A stretch of DNA of 20,000 nucleotides, taken from Symbiodinium natans (taxonomy: Eukaryota > Sar > Dinophyceae > Suessiales > Symbiodiniaceae). The stretch spans positions 267,089 to 287,088 of the forward strand of contig CAJNDS010002698.1 of the NCBI GenBank assembly GCA_905221605.1. The letters are read 5' to 3'. The translations under genes and the position numbers were made by a program. This document shows positions 7,278 to 15,696 of the stretch, one piece after another (position 1 is the first letter of the stretch; each line of letters opens with the position of its first letter). The notes beneath the pieces are model-generated. The model searched no databases. It had not been told where the DNA came from and was given only the letters and a program-made list of their open reading frames with translations.

Positions 7278-10200
7278 ATGGGTGGACCCGACCCACTTCA
7301 CAAGGGCAGGGATTGTCGCAGTCCATTTTCGAGACGGCTCCATGGGTCCACCAAGCGATCTTCCGAGGTGTTGCAGAGCTCTTCTCTCCAGCTGGTGTCC
7401 GCAGAAGAGGTGGCTGCAAAGCGCGCTCGGAGATCCCAGGCGTCAACAGACTATATCTTGCTAAGCTTCTTTGACGGTCTGGGTTCAGCCGCATTGATCT
7501 TGGATTCGCTTTGCAAAGAGACAAACAAAACTTGGAGGGCGATCACATGGGAGGTCGACCGCAAGTTGGTGAACTTGGTCCAAGAACACTTTCCTCATGT
7601 AGACAACCGCGGCGATGTAGATGACGACAATGTCGATGACATTTTGAAGGCCATCGAGGAGATCGATCCCACGCATGAGGCGCATGTAATCATCACGGGT
7701 GGGCCGCCGTGTCACGATTACAGTCGGCTTCGAGCTGCAGCGCCTGGCAAGGACGGCCCCGAGGGTTCCAAATTCGTGCGCTTCGCAAACCTTGTCAGGG
7801 ACCTCGAGAAGAGGCGGCAGTACCCGCAAGCCACATTGTTGGTTGAGAATGTCGTGCCAAGCAACAAAGCAGACGTTCGCCTGTTTGAGCGTCTACTGTC
7901 GGCGCAAGCAACGCTTCATGATGCTTCTGACTTTGGGGTCATTTCGCGCCCCCGAGTTTGGTGGTCTCGGATACCTTGGCAAGAACTGTCGCATAAGCCA
8001 GCGTGCCCTTTTCGAATCAGGTGGACGACTCAACAAGGATTGCCGCGCGCCCAGTTCAACGTCGACCAGGACAGCCTCGCAGACTACGACCTCGATGGGC
8101 TCACGTGGCCAAGCGTGGTGATCGAGGACAAGAAGATACTTCCTTGCCTAACTACCCCCTCTGACACGCCTGGAGGTCGACCAGCGCCGCGTTCCTCCAA
8201 GGGCAAGGTGAGCTCGGACACACAGCAGCGCTGGTTACAGGATGGGCGGCGCTTTGCACCTTGGCACTATGAGCAGCGGAACCTCTTCCGAGATAGGCGG
8301 GGGCAGCTCGTCCTTGCCACAGCAGAGATCAAAGAACAGATGCATCACCTCCCAAAGGGCTGGACGCGAAGGCTCGATGAGCACAGCCGACACAAGGCCA
8401 TCGCGAATGGGTGGCACATAGGCTCGGCCAGAATCTTCTTGATGCTCTGCTTGTTTGCGGCTGAATGTCCAGTTGTTACAGTGGGGAGAGAGCTTTCCCC
8501 ACTTGGTGGCAACGCGATTGATAGCATGCGGACATTATGGGAGTCCTCGCCGCTTCTCAGTGGGCCAGGCGTGCCTACATCGGCCGACAGCTTCGATCTT
8601 TCAGATATCGACGACCCGTGGTTGCATTGGCAGTGCGCGGAAAAATTGGTGCATGAGGGACAAACTAGCCCTCAACTTGAGCCGGGCCTGGCGCAGTGGT
8701 TGCCGCTGTGGAGACACTGGCGCTTGCGCTTGCCAGAGATACGTGCCTCGGTAGCTGCCGAGATTGCCCAGCTAGTCAGCGACAGCGATGAAGAGATTCG
8801 GGAATGGTTCTGTGCTCGCGCTCCTCATGTACAATCTGCGTATGGGGGCACTGCGGAACGGTGCACTGTCAAGGTTCCGATCATCAAGCGCATCGCGAAG
8901 GAGTTCGGCTGGGCGGACATGGCGCTCTTCGATGAATTGGACAATGGTTTTCCGCTTCTTGGTCCACTGCGCCCTGGACTGGGTTGGCGAACCCGGCAGG
9001 ATGCTCGATATGCTTCTCCCACTGGCATGAATGAGTTCCTCTCCGAGAACCGCAAGGTCGTCAAGCGCAAGCTTCGCAGTTGCAAAGTTGATCCATGTTG
9101 GGAAGTCATGGCCAAGGAGATAGCGGACGACGTGCTGCGTGGGAGGATGGAGGGGCCATTCTCTGCGCCACCGGAGTGGAACAAGACTTTTGTGCCCTTG
9201 GCCAACTTCGAGCACACAGCGAAACTGCTTCCTGGGCCGCAGACCCATGTTCCTTGTTGCTTTGCTTTTGCAGTCCATCAAACAGGCAGCGATGGTCAGC
9301 CAAAGGTTAGACGAGCGGAGGATTGGAAGCGCTCTGGAGCCAATGGTACGGTGGGCGTGGACGATACGCCGTGTTACCATGATATTTCTGCGTTCGTCGC
9401 ATTAGCCAAGACCATTCGGAAAGTGGTGCCTGACGAGACCGTCCAGATTTGGGGGGTGGACCATGAGTCTGCGTATCGGCAGTTGCCTGTGGAGGAGCCG
9501 GAGCACACCTACGTGATCCTGCAAACCCCATACGGTCCAACTTTATGGCGCCACACAGTGCTCATGTTTGGAAGTACTGCTTCGGTGTGGTCGTATTGCC
9601 GCGTGGCGGATCTCATGACTTGGCTTTCTCGCAGCTTGCTTCTTGTTCCTCTTCTGCACTTCGTGGATGACTTCGGCTCGTGTGAGACAGAGATCACCGC
9701 GAACAGCGCTTTTCAGTGTACACAGGACGTGTGCAGCCAGCTGGGTGTGAAGTTCAAAGAAAGCAAGGCTCAGCCGCCAGCGCAGCGTCATGTCATACAA
9801 GGTGTCGAGCTGGAGTTAAGCCATGACCTCGCCCAGATCAAATGCACTCCGGAACGGAGAACCCGCATGGACTGCGTGCTCTTGCAAATGCTGCTCGACG
9901 ACACCCTCAAGCCCGCGGAGGCGGCCGCTGTGGCTGGGAAATTGCAGTTCATCGCGAAGTCGTTGTTTGGCAAGGCCAGTGCAGCGGCGATTCGGCCCTT
10001 CTATCAGAGGGCATCGGCAGATTGGCTCTGCAAGTTGCAGAAAGGGTGGAAACTCAATGCTGCTCTGAAATCAGCCATAGCTTTCCTGAGACATTGTTTT
10101 CGACACCCGCCGCCCCGATCTGTAAGGTTTCAAGCTGCGCCCAGGTCGGTCATCTATGCAGATGCGTTCTTCCAGCTCGGTGAGCAGTTGTTTAAGATCA

Positions 10201-10721
10201 AAGATGCAGACGCAGCGCCGGATTGGGGCGACGCCAACCCCGCCGCCTTCCTCAACGGATGGGGTTTTGTAGCCAAAGTGGGTGAGAAGGTGATGTACGC
10301 GTCTGGGTTCGTCCCTTTTTGGTTCGTACGACACTTCGCGAGCCGGCGTTCGTACATTTACATGCTGGAAATCGTGGCACAGATCCTCCCGCTGTATGCG
10401 CTCGTCAAGGACTTGGACCCGTACTGCATCATGTTCGTCGACAATGAGCCTGCCCGTCATGCCTTGCGCAAAGGGTATGGAAGGGATGAGCACATCAACC
10501 GGCTCGTGCAGACAGCGTGGTTGTGGATCGAGCGGTGTGGCATGGTTCCGCAGTGGCAGCGCGTCATGAGCAGTGCCAACATCAGTGATGCCGTAAGTCG
10601 TGGGGACTTTCGAGAAGCAGAACGCCAGGGGTGGACGCGCCTCCATGTCGATTGGGACAACATCTTCGCCGCGCTGTTGGACCAGTGCCTGGACGGCCCT
10701 TTTCGCTGGGCTGAGGGCTGA
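7278..10721 (+). CDS. DNMT3-like cytosine methyltransferase - reverse transcriptase - RNase H polyprotein
   Basis: An intact 1147-aa polyprotein. Residues ~60-395 are a complete C5-cytosine DNA methyltransferase: motif I SFFDGLGS (63-70), motif IV GGPPCHDYS with catalytic Cys145, motif VI Glu190-Asn-Val, an RxR motif VIII (Arg224, Arg226) and a motif X-like NGWHIGSARIF starting at 377. The short target-recognition region resembles DNMT3 rather than DNMT1. Residues ~560-870 are the reverse transcriptase, with Asp728 in VDHESAYRQ and FVDD (795-798, catalytic Asp797/798). Residues ~955-1110 are an RNase H-like domain with acidic residues Asp962, Glu1031, Asp1055 and Asp1104. DNMT-bearing retrotransposons are described in Symbiodinium, and this fits them. 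All core residues are present, so the enzyme could be active even though YR1 is broken. Confidence 0.88.
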   Translation: MGGPDPLHKGRDCRSPFSRRLHGSTKRSSEVLQSSSLQLVSAEEVAAKRARRSQASTDYILLSFFDGLGSAALILDSLCKETNKTWRAITWEVDRKLVNLVQEHFPHVDNRGDVDDDNVDDILKAIEEIDPTHEAHVIITGGPPCHDYSRLRAAAPGKDGPEGSKFVRFANLVRDLEKRRQYPQATLLVENVVPSNKADVRLFERLLSAQATLHDASDFGVISRPRVWWSRIPWQELSHKPACPFRIRWTTQQGLPRAQFNVDQDSLADYDLDGLTWPSVVIEDKKILPCLTTPSDTPGGRPAPRSSKGKVSSDTQQRWLQDGRRFAPWHYEQRNLFRDRRGQLVLATAEIKEQMHHLPKGWTRRLDEHSRHKAIANGWHIGSARIFLMLCLFAAECPVVTVGRELSPLGGNAIDSMRTLWESSPLLSGPGVPTSADSFDLSDIDDPWLHWQCAEKLVHEGQTSPQLEPGLAQWLPLWRHWRLRLPEIRASVAAEIAQLVSDSDEEIREWFCARAPHVQSAYGGTAERCTVKVPIIKRIAKEFGWADMALFDELDNGFPLLGPLRPGLGWRTRQDARYASPTGMNEFLSENRKVVKRKLRSCKVDPCWEVMAKEIADDVLRGRMEGPFSAPPEWNKTFVPLANFEHTAKLLPGPQTHVPCCFAFAVHQTGSDGQPKVRRAEDWKRSGANGTVGVDDTPCYHDISAFVALAKTIRKVVPDETVQIWGVDHESAYRQLPVEEPEHTYVILQTPYGPTLWRHTVLMFGSTASVWSYCRVADLMTWLSRSLLLVPLLHFVDDFGSCETEITANSAFQCTQDVCSQLGVKFKESKAQPPAQRHVIQGVELELSHDLAQIKCTPERRTRMDCVLLQMLLDDTLKPAEAAAVAGKLQFIAKSLFGKASAAAIRPFYQRASADWLCKLQKGWKLNAALKSAIAFLRHCFRHPPPRSVRFQAAPRSVIYADAFFQLGEQLFKIKDADAAPDWGDANPAAFLNGWGFVAKVGEKVMYASGFVPFWFVRHFASRRSYIYMLEIVAQILPLYALVKDLDPYCIMFVDNEPARHALRKGYGRDEHINRLVQTAWLWIERCGMVPQWQRVMSSANISDAVSRGDFREAERQGWTRLHVDWDNIFAALLDQCLDGPFRWAEG

Positions 10722-10764
10722 GGGGCTCTAGGTGCGAATGTGTGGTCGCAGGCGTCGCACCTAT

Positions 10765-10896
10765 GGTGCCGACTGAACGATGCGCAGTTGTACTTTTGTC
10801 ACTTGCGCATGTCATGTTCAGCCAGACGCCGCCTGCCACATGATTGCCATCCTTGGAAAAGTTCGAGGGTTGCGTTGCGTTGTGTAGCGAGATGTC
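10765..10896 (+). repeat. Inner element repeat B, copy 1
   Basis: A 132-bp sequence from GGTGCCGACTGAACG to GCGAGATGTC, apparently identical to 11042-11173 (offset 277). It lies 44 bp after the polyprotein stop codon, the same place B1 occupies in the outer element. It is probably the B1 part of a split direct repeat. Confidence 0.85.
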
Positions 10897-11041
10897 GTGG
10901 TGTGCACGGGTGCACTGAATGACATGTACGAGCGAAACACGCCGCTGGGACTGCCGCAGCGTTTGCGCTCATGTTTGCAAAAATTTCGCCACAGTGCTGA
11001 AATTTTTCAAAGCCCTCCCACTCCGCCCTTATAGATGGTGG
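10897..11041. repeat. Inner element A2-like segment with hairpin
   Basis: A 145-bp segment between the two B copies. Near its start is GTGCAC-GG-GTGCAC (10902-10915), a 2-nt-spaced palindrome comparable to the one near the start of outer A. Further in, AAAAATTTC (10979-10987) pairs perfectly with GAAATTTTT (10999-11007) around an 11-nt loop. By analogy with the outer element this would be A2, but no matching A1 was found upstream. The assignment is by layout only. Confidence 0.5.
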
Positions 11042-12396
11042 GGTGCCGACTGAACGATGCGCAGTTGTACTTTTGTCACTTGCGCATGTCATGTTCAGCC
11101 AGACGCCGCCTGCCACATGATTGCCATCCTTGGAAAAGTTCGAGGGTTGCGTTGCGTTGTGTAGCGAGATGTCTGGATGGTTCGCAGGCTCCACCATCCA
11201 AAGCCTCTTCCTTCTTGTCCGCCCTGCGTTTTGCTTACTTCGTGATGGATGTAACTAACATCCCTTGCAAAATAAGCCGCAAGTGTGTTGGTGCAGCTGA
11301 GCGTATGTTGGCTAACCTTGGGGACCTCCAGCAAGCACCCCCGCTCACCGTGGCGCAAGTTCGCATCCTTCATTCCCTGTTGCATGGACACGGTACTTCG
11401 GATTGGGATCGGGCCTTTGCTGGATATTGCCTTTTGTGCTTGTATGCACGTGCTAGACAATCTGACTTCCGTAAGGTGGCATACGTGGACGTGGATGGAG
11501 AAGGTCGTGATGGCTATGTGGTGATCCGGGTCAAGCAGCATAAAACTGCAAGGGCAGCCAGAAGGGTCGCGCAGCTGCTCCCAATCTTGTTTCCATTGCG
11601 TGGAATCGCGGATCATGAGTGGTTTGAGTCGTGCAAGTGTGCCTTTGAGAAGGTTGGTCTTCTGTTGCAAGGGCATGTTGGTGCCCTAGCCAGTGGCGTG
11701 TTGGCTCGCAGGGCCATTACGGCGGGGGAAGTCTCAACTTTCTTAAGGCTTGTGCTTGGAGATAAGGCGGTCTCCTCACACAGCTTGAAAAGAACGTGCA
11801 TCTCTTGGGCCAGCAAGGCTGGGGCCAAGAAGGAGGTTCGCTCCTGTTTGGGCAGACATGTCACGGCTGTTGAAGGAACTGAAGCTGTGTACTCTGTTGA
11901 GTTAAGCATGGGGCCCGTAAGGGAGCTGGAAACAGTCATGGACGCCATCAGACAGCTTGAGTTTTCTCCTGATGATTTTCGGGGACACATGTGGGCGTTC
12001 CCCCCGCAGCCACCTTCCGTGGACGGGCCAATGCAGGGCAAGGGCTTGTTGTCGACTCAGGCAAACCTTAGTGCCTCGTTAACACCTGCTATCAAGGTTG
12101 AAAGCTCCGGTGAAGAAGAATCATCTTCCTCCGATAGCTCGAGTGAGTCGTCGGGTTCGAGTGAGTCGCAAACCTCACGTGACCCCGTGCGTGCTGATGA
12201 CCGGGCGGCTGTTCCCAGCGGGAACCCTGTACAAGGCACTGGTACATGGGTAAAACACTCCAGATCTGGAGTTCTTCACCATGCTTATGGCGACAACATC
12301 CTTGTGTGTGGGCGCCCGCGCACGGCAATGTATGTCTTGCCTTCTGAGGAGGATCTTATGAATCCGGAGTGTCGCACATGCAAGCGCAACCTGTGA
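11035..12396 (+). CDS. Tyrosine recombinase YR2 of the outer element (5'-disrupted)
   Basis: A 453-codon ORF, but residues 1-46 are encoded by the inner element's terminal repeat; genuine recombinase sequence starts at about LDGSQAPPSK (11173). The catalytic set is Arg141 (RQSD), Lys170 (HKTAR), His249-Ser-Leu-Lys252-Arg253, His275 (LGRH) and nucleophile Tyr286 (EAVYS). The usual Arg of HxxR is Lys252, with Arg253 one position later. Residues ~350-385 form an acidic Ser/Glu tract, followed by a CGR...CRTC cluster that may bind zinc, like the YR1 tail. The N-terminal DNA-binding portion is missing or displaced upstream of the inner element, so the protein is probably not functional as encoded. 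The first 46 codons should not be taken as native. Confidence 0.8.
   Translation: MVGCRLNDAQLYFCHLRMSCSARRRLPHDCHPWKSSRVALRCVARCLDGSQAPPSKASSFLSALRFAYFVMDVTNIPCKISRKCVGAAERMLANLGDLQQAPPLTVAQVRILHSLLHGHGTSDWDRAFAGYCLLCLYARARQSDFRKVAYVDVDGEGRDGYVVIRVKQHKTARAARRVAQLLPILFPLRGIADHEWFESCKCAFEKVGLLLQGHVGALASGVLARRAITAGEVSTFLRLVLGDKAVSSHSLKRTCISWASKAGAKKEVRSCLGRHVTAVEGTEAVYSVELSMGPVRELETVMDAIRQLEFSPDDFRGHMWAFPPQPPSVDGPMQGKGLLSTQANLSASLTPAIKVESSGEEESSSSDSSSESSGSSESQTSRDPVRADDRAAVPSGNPVQGTGTWVKHSRSGVLHHAYGDNILVCGRPRTAMYVLPSEEDLMNPECRTCKRNL
11042..11173 (+). repeat. Inner element repeat B, copy 2 (right end of inner element)
   Basis: The second copy of the 132-bp repeat. It ends at GATGTC 11173, after which the sequence becomes the YR2 coding region in frame. 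Its last base pairs therefore mark the likely right boundary of the nested insertion. The repeat happens to be open in the YR2 frame and adds about 46 foreign residues to that ORF. Confidence 0.85.
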
Positions 12397-12833
12397 TGAG
12401 GTGTGGTTGGGAGAAGGATGTGTTCGTTTCCGATCGCTATGGCGAAGAAAAGAGATTGCTACATGGTAGCGACATGTGCCCAGGGGCTAATGTGAGGAAA
12501 CGTGTGCTGCAGTTGTGCTGTTGCCGACTAGATGTCGGTTCTTTGGATTCAAGGCAAGGACATGGTCCCTTATGAGCCTTGTGGCACATGGTGCCAATGC
12601 CTAGCCAATGGGCTTTATGGGCAATGGGGGCCCAGGGGCCACGCATTCAGCATGTGAGTGTTGGGATTGTGCATGTGATGTTCAAAAACCAGGCTCGCAG
12701 TCGTAGAAAGCGGACATGTTATTTGTGGTACACCGAGTTGTGTGGTGTTCGTAAGGTGTTTTCTACCATGTTGCGCATGTGATCTGATCAGGTGTGGCTT
12801 CCTCTTTGACTGAGCAGCGTAGTTCTCCGTGCC
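12397..12833. other. Spacer between YR2 and gag2
   Basis: 437 bp with only short, unconvincing ORFs and TGTG/ATG-rich composition. It is comparable to the 238-bp spacer between YR1 and gag1 in the inner element. It may hold the promoter or leader for gag-pol expression, but no specific element was recognised. Confidence 0.5.
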
Positions 12834-13518
12834 ATGTCTTCCTTGATTGAGTCTGAGGCCCACTTCATCCAGCGCGCCCGCGAGATCAAATGCCCCGATG
12901 ATGTGCTAGCTGAGCTTCGTGTTGGTGGGTTCACCAGCCTGGGACAACTGGCTTATGCTGTGGGTCAGCCTGGCCAGGTCATCCCTGAGTCAGCCTTCAA
13001 TGCATTCTGTGCAGCTACCACACCTGGAGCCAATGCGGCTGGCAAGGCGTGTGTACGCCGCCTTGTCTTTGAGGCGCAGACGTTGGTTTTGGCTGACTTG
13101 CGCCTGCAAGTTTCTGATCCAGAAGGGGCCTCCAGGAAAATGCCGGAGGCGGAAAGGGACCGGCGTCTGCAGCACCTGAGGGGTCGGCTTCCGGGCGTGC
13201 TCATTGAAGGCGGCATGGAGCCCGGGAGATGTGTCTTGGAAGACTGTGTCAGGCAGGAATCCGCCAATCAGCTGAAGTACCTCAGCCCTGATCGATGTGT
13301 ATCAAGGACGCACGAAGTCACCCACTCCGAAGGTGCATCCCGCCAGCTAGAACTTGAAAGCTCCAAGCTGGTGATCAAGGAAACGGATGATGCCATGAGT
13401 ATGCCAACTCATAGCGCGTTGCAAGTTCAGGAGGCCCTTCGTCGCCGGGGCATTGCCTATGTGTTTGCTCAGTGCCTCACCTTCACTGCCTACGAGAAGT
13501 ACATCTCCCGTCTGTTTA
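12834..13518 (+). CDS. Gag-like protein of the outer element, first part (gag2 exon 1)
   Basis: The ORF starts at ATG 12834 and reads meaningful sequence for about 228 codons to YISRLF at 13503-13517. It then degenerates into Cys/Trp-rich sequence ending at 13598. Residues ~5-60 (HFIQRAREIKCPDDVLAELR...FTSLGQLAYAV) form the small helical module also seen in gag1 and YR1. The remainder is helical and charged. The continuation is found at 13949-14463, so I infer an intron. The product would be the structural Gag that packages element RNA. Function is inferred from position and the nucleocapsid-like C-terminal part. Confidence 0.65.
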
Positions 13519-13948
13519 GCGGGGTGAACACTTGCTGGGCACGAAGTGGGATCCGGGAGTGCGTTGTGTGCAGGGTAGGCTTTGCTGGCGCATTGTAGGC
13601 ATTGCGTTGCTGCTGTTGCATGTTGCTTAACATGTGTACGTGCGACAGTTGTCCGAGTGTGTCACTGTGTGGGGTCGAGTGGTCTTGCTCGAGTGACTGC
13701 AGTGCCTTCGGACGGCATTCTTGTTTTCCCTCCCTCCCGCCCTGTGTCTGCAGGGGGGCAGTGGTTTGCAGCAGCAGCTGTGTCGATTTATCAGCGTCGG
13801 AGCTGATGTCATCTTGTTCCTGAGCTCTGTGCGATCCACCGATGGAAAAGAGCGGGAGTCCTCTGCAAGGGTGCCTCTTCGGTTTGCCGGGTTTGGTCCC
13901 GGGGGCTTGGTTGGTTTTGTGGGCTTCGTTTTCTTTGCTGCACGGTAG
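13519..13948 (+). other. Probable GC-AG intron in gag2 (430 bp)
   Basis: Both flanks are gag-like but in different frames (frame 3 before, frame 1 after). Joining 13518 to 13949 gives a continuous reading from YISRLF into LHREPPPGF. The proposed intron begins GCGGGG and ends GCACGGTAG. GC donors are accepted for dinoflagellate introns. A GT at 13524 does not restore the frame with the nearby AGs. The interior is T/G-rich with stops in all frames. An insertion other than an intron remains possible. Confidence 0.5.
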
Positions 13949-14463
13949 GATCCCGCAACCTTCACAGGGAGCCCCCTCCAGGTTTTGCACGTTGCTCTGT
14001 TGCACAATTGGTGGAAGCCGATCGGCAAGTGTTCGTCCGCCTGATCGAACTGGGAGTTCAACCGCGCGCAGCCACAGACGGAAGTTTCCCAATGGATGAT
14101 GCGTTGATCTCAGCACTTGAAAGCTACCACGTCTCCATGGCCTTGATGCCGCTTCCACAGAAGCAGGGCAATGGAAACAAAGAGCGCCGTGAGCTCAAGC
14201 GAAAGCTCGAGCCTGGGGACAAGAAGCTCAAGGGTAGCCCCAAAGGCGGTGGCAAGGGCAAAGGCAAGTTTTCCCTCACCGCCCGTGTCCCCAAAGAGAT
14301 TCTCCAGAAAGGGGGCGTGGCTAATGCTCCTACGGGTGAGCCCCTCTGTTTCGATTACAATCTGCGTGGGGACAAGTGCAAGTGTTCCGCCGCCACGTGT
14401 CCCCGCAAGCACCTGTGTTGCAAGTGTTTCCAACCGCATCCCATCCGGGATCACAAGGAGTGA
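13949..14463 (+). CDS. Gag-like protein of the outer element, C-terminal zinc-binding part (gag2 exon 2)
   Basis: The frame is open from the proposed acceptor through LHREPPPGFARCSVAQLVEADRQ to TGA at 14461. After a helical stretch comes a Lys/Gly-rich basic region (about 14170-14270, GGGKGKGK). Next is a CCCH-type cluster, CFDYNLRGDKCKC...TCPRKH (spacing C-x9-C-x6-C-x3-H), and a second CxxC...H...H group at the C-terminus. Such zinc modules bind RNA or DNA in Gag nucleocapsids. Its end is separated from the oxygenase-like ORF by a single in-frame TGA. It has no ATG of its own near the start, consistent with being a second exon. Confidence 0.65.
14461..14463 (+). promoter_or_regulatory. In-frame UGA between gag2 and the oxygenase ORF
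   Basis: The codons before and after TGA are in one continuous frame, and the downstream ORF has no ATG for more than 200 codons. Translation of that ORF therefore needs stop readthrough, or the TGA is a recent nonsense mutation (for example from CGA by deamination of a methylated CpG). The following codons are CAG TCA. Confidence 0.5.
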
Positions 14464-15696
14464 CAGTCAGTGCAAAAGGCGGGGCTTGCTGACTCAACGT
14501 CGGATGAGCCCGTGTTGACAGCAGTTCTGCCAAATGAGGAAACTGGACCTGAGGCTCCCGCTGTGGTCAGTCAATCTGTGCGCCTTGTTGCGGATGAGCC
14601 CCCGGTTTCCCTCGTTCCTGAGCCAACCTCCCTGAATTCATGTGCTTCTTTCAGTGACCCTGAAGAACTTGCTGAGCAACTTCTGCAGGGCAAACTCATT
14701 GGACCTCACTCTGTGCTCTCCCTGTGGGAGCTTCTTCCACACGAGGCCCCCCACAAGGCGACGTCTGGCAGCTCGTTCTTCACTGGTCTGTACCGGAGAG
14801 GGGGTGTGCTGGGCCTTCGGGCCAATGTTTCTCGTTTCCCGAAAGTCGCGCAGGTCCTCTGTGCGTTCGTTCGACAACGCCGGCCGTCTGCGGTGTTCAC
14901 TTCGCTTGCCATATTTTGTGACATTCCCACTGAGCCTCATCGTGACTCCCACAACGGCCCATCTCCTAATCTTGTGTTTAAGCTTTCAGATTTCTCTGGG
15001 GGCGGTGTGTGGTGTGAAGGCCCTGGGCAAGATGTCCGCCCTGTTCAAGGCTCTCCGGTTCAGGGTCGTGTGCTCGATTTCGACAATGGCTGTCTTGAGC
15101 TGCCTGCTAAGGACCACTGGCATATGACTGAACCCTGGCAAGGCCGTCGCGTGGTCCTGGTGGCATATGCGCTGCCTCATATGCCCTCAGTTAAGCTTGA
15201 GGTCCCCCAAGCCCTCCTTGAGCTTGGCTTCCCGTTACCACCGGACTTCCTTCCAGCACTGTCGGATGTTCCTCCGCTCAGCAACCCCGGTGGAGTGGAC
15301 CGCGTCCATCGTAGGGGGACTTGTCTGTCTGCAGGGATGTGTTCCTTGGCGCAGGTCTTGCGGGCAGGGTTGCGTGCGCATGATGCTCATGTCATGTGCT
15401 CGTTGAAGCCATTTGCCATCTGCTTTGTGTTGCTGCTCGTATGCAACTTTCGAGAAGCAGTGCAGTGTTGCAAGTGGCTTGCATTCTCGCGTGTCCCGCC
15501 CGGCCCGCCCTCTCGACACGCGGGGGGGAGGGTTGCGTTCGCCCGTGCTTTGATGTGCGGTTTGCGAGTTTGGCATAAGTGTATGCCATGTGTGTGTCGG
15601 ATTCAGCATATGTTATGCTGCGCGTTGACACTTGGTATTCCCATTCGCGAAGAAAAGTGCTCCTGCGTTGCTGTGTATTTCATGTTCTTACAATAA
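14464..15696 (+). CDS. 2-oxoglutarate/Fe(II) dioxygenase-like domain ORF of the outer element
   Basis: An ORF with no Met before about codon 219 (counted from 14470), in the same frame as gag2. After a Pro/Glu/Val-rich linker, residues ~60-240 look like a double-stranded beta-helix 2OG-Fe(II) dioxygenase. The iron-binding HxD is His157-Arg-Asp159 (EPHRDSHN). Strands follow with NLVFKLSDFSGGGVW and RVLDFDNG. The distal His218 lies in HMTEPWQG, and Arg227, nine residues later, is positioned to bind 2OG. The domain ends near ALPHMPSV. From about codon 290 (15340) to the TAA the translation is Cys-rich and looks non-coding, so the true end may be earlier or spliced. The substrate is unknown; related folds oxidise methylated bases (TET, AlkB) or proteins. 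No close family was identified, only the fold signature. Confidence 0.6.
   Translation, partial: QSVQKAGLADSTSDEPVLTAVLPNEETGPEAPAVVSQSVRLVADEPPVSLVPEPTSLNSCASFSDPEELAEQLLQGKLIGPHSVLSLWELLPHEAPHKATSGSSFFTGLYRRGGVLGLRANVSRFPKVAQVLCAFVRQRRPSAVFTSLAIFCDIPTEPHRDSHNGPSPNLVFKLSDFSGGGVWCEGPGQDVRPVQGSPVQGRVLDFDNGCLELPAKDHWHMTEPWQGRRVVLVAYALPHMPSVKLEVPQALLELGFPLPPDFLPALSDVPPLSNPGGVDRVHRRGTCLSAGMCSLAQVLRAGLRAHDAHVMCSLKPFAICFVLLLVCNFREAVQCCKWLAFSRVPPGPPSRHAGGRVAFARALMCGLRVWHKCMPCVCRIQHMLCCALTLGIPIREEKCSCVAVYFMFLQ
15340..15695. other. Probable spacer or intron before MTase-RT ORF
   Basis: Although an ORF crosses it, this stretch is TTGC/TGTG-rich, gives a Cys-rich translation, and lacks protein-like periodicity. 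It resembles the other inter-ORF spacers. It contains a run of G after ACACGC near 15520. It may be untranslated sequence or part of an intron joining the dioxygenase domain to the MTase ORF (a possible acceptor is CCTACGCAG near 15740). Confidence 0.4.

Larger units (their letters stand above)
3652..11173 (+). mobile_element. Inner YR retroelement (YR1, gag1, DNMT-RT-RNase H)
   Basis: The genes run YR1 (4053-5761), gag1 (6000-7244) and DNMT-RT-RNase H (7278-10721). The right end has a 132-bp repeat (10765-10896 and 11042-11173) flanking a 145-bp segment, which mimics the B1-A2-B2 end of the outer element. Immediately after 11173, in frame, comes the body of a different recombinase (YR2), which lacks its own N-terminus. 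This supports insertion of the inner element into the YR2 gene. The right edge is well placed; the left edge is a guess. YR1 is frameshifted, so this copy is probably defective. Confidence 0.6.

Noticed and set aside
8772-9380. Minus-strand ORF (202 aa) over the MTase-RT linker
   Set aside because: It is antisense to a clearly coding polyprotein and lacks recognisable domains.
10740-10922. Small ORF shared with the start of the YR2 ORF (RLNDAQLYFC...)
   Set aside because: It is encoded by the 132-bp terminal repeat in both copies and has no independent evidence of being a gene.
13490-14158. Minus-strand ORF (222 aa) over the gag2 intron
   Set aside because: It spans an inferred intron and both gag2 exons on the opposite strand, with low-complexity Gln/Arg/His content and no start context.
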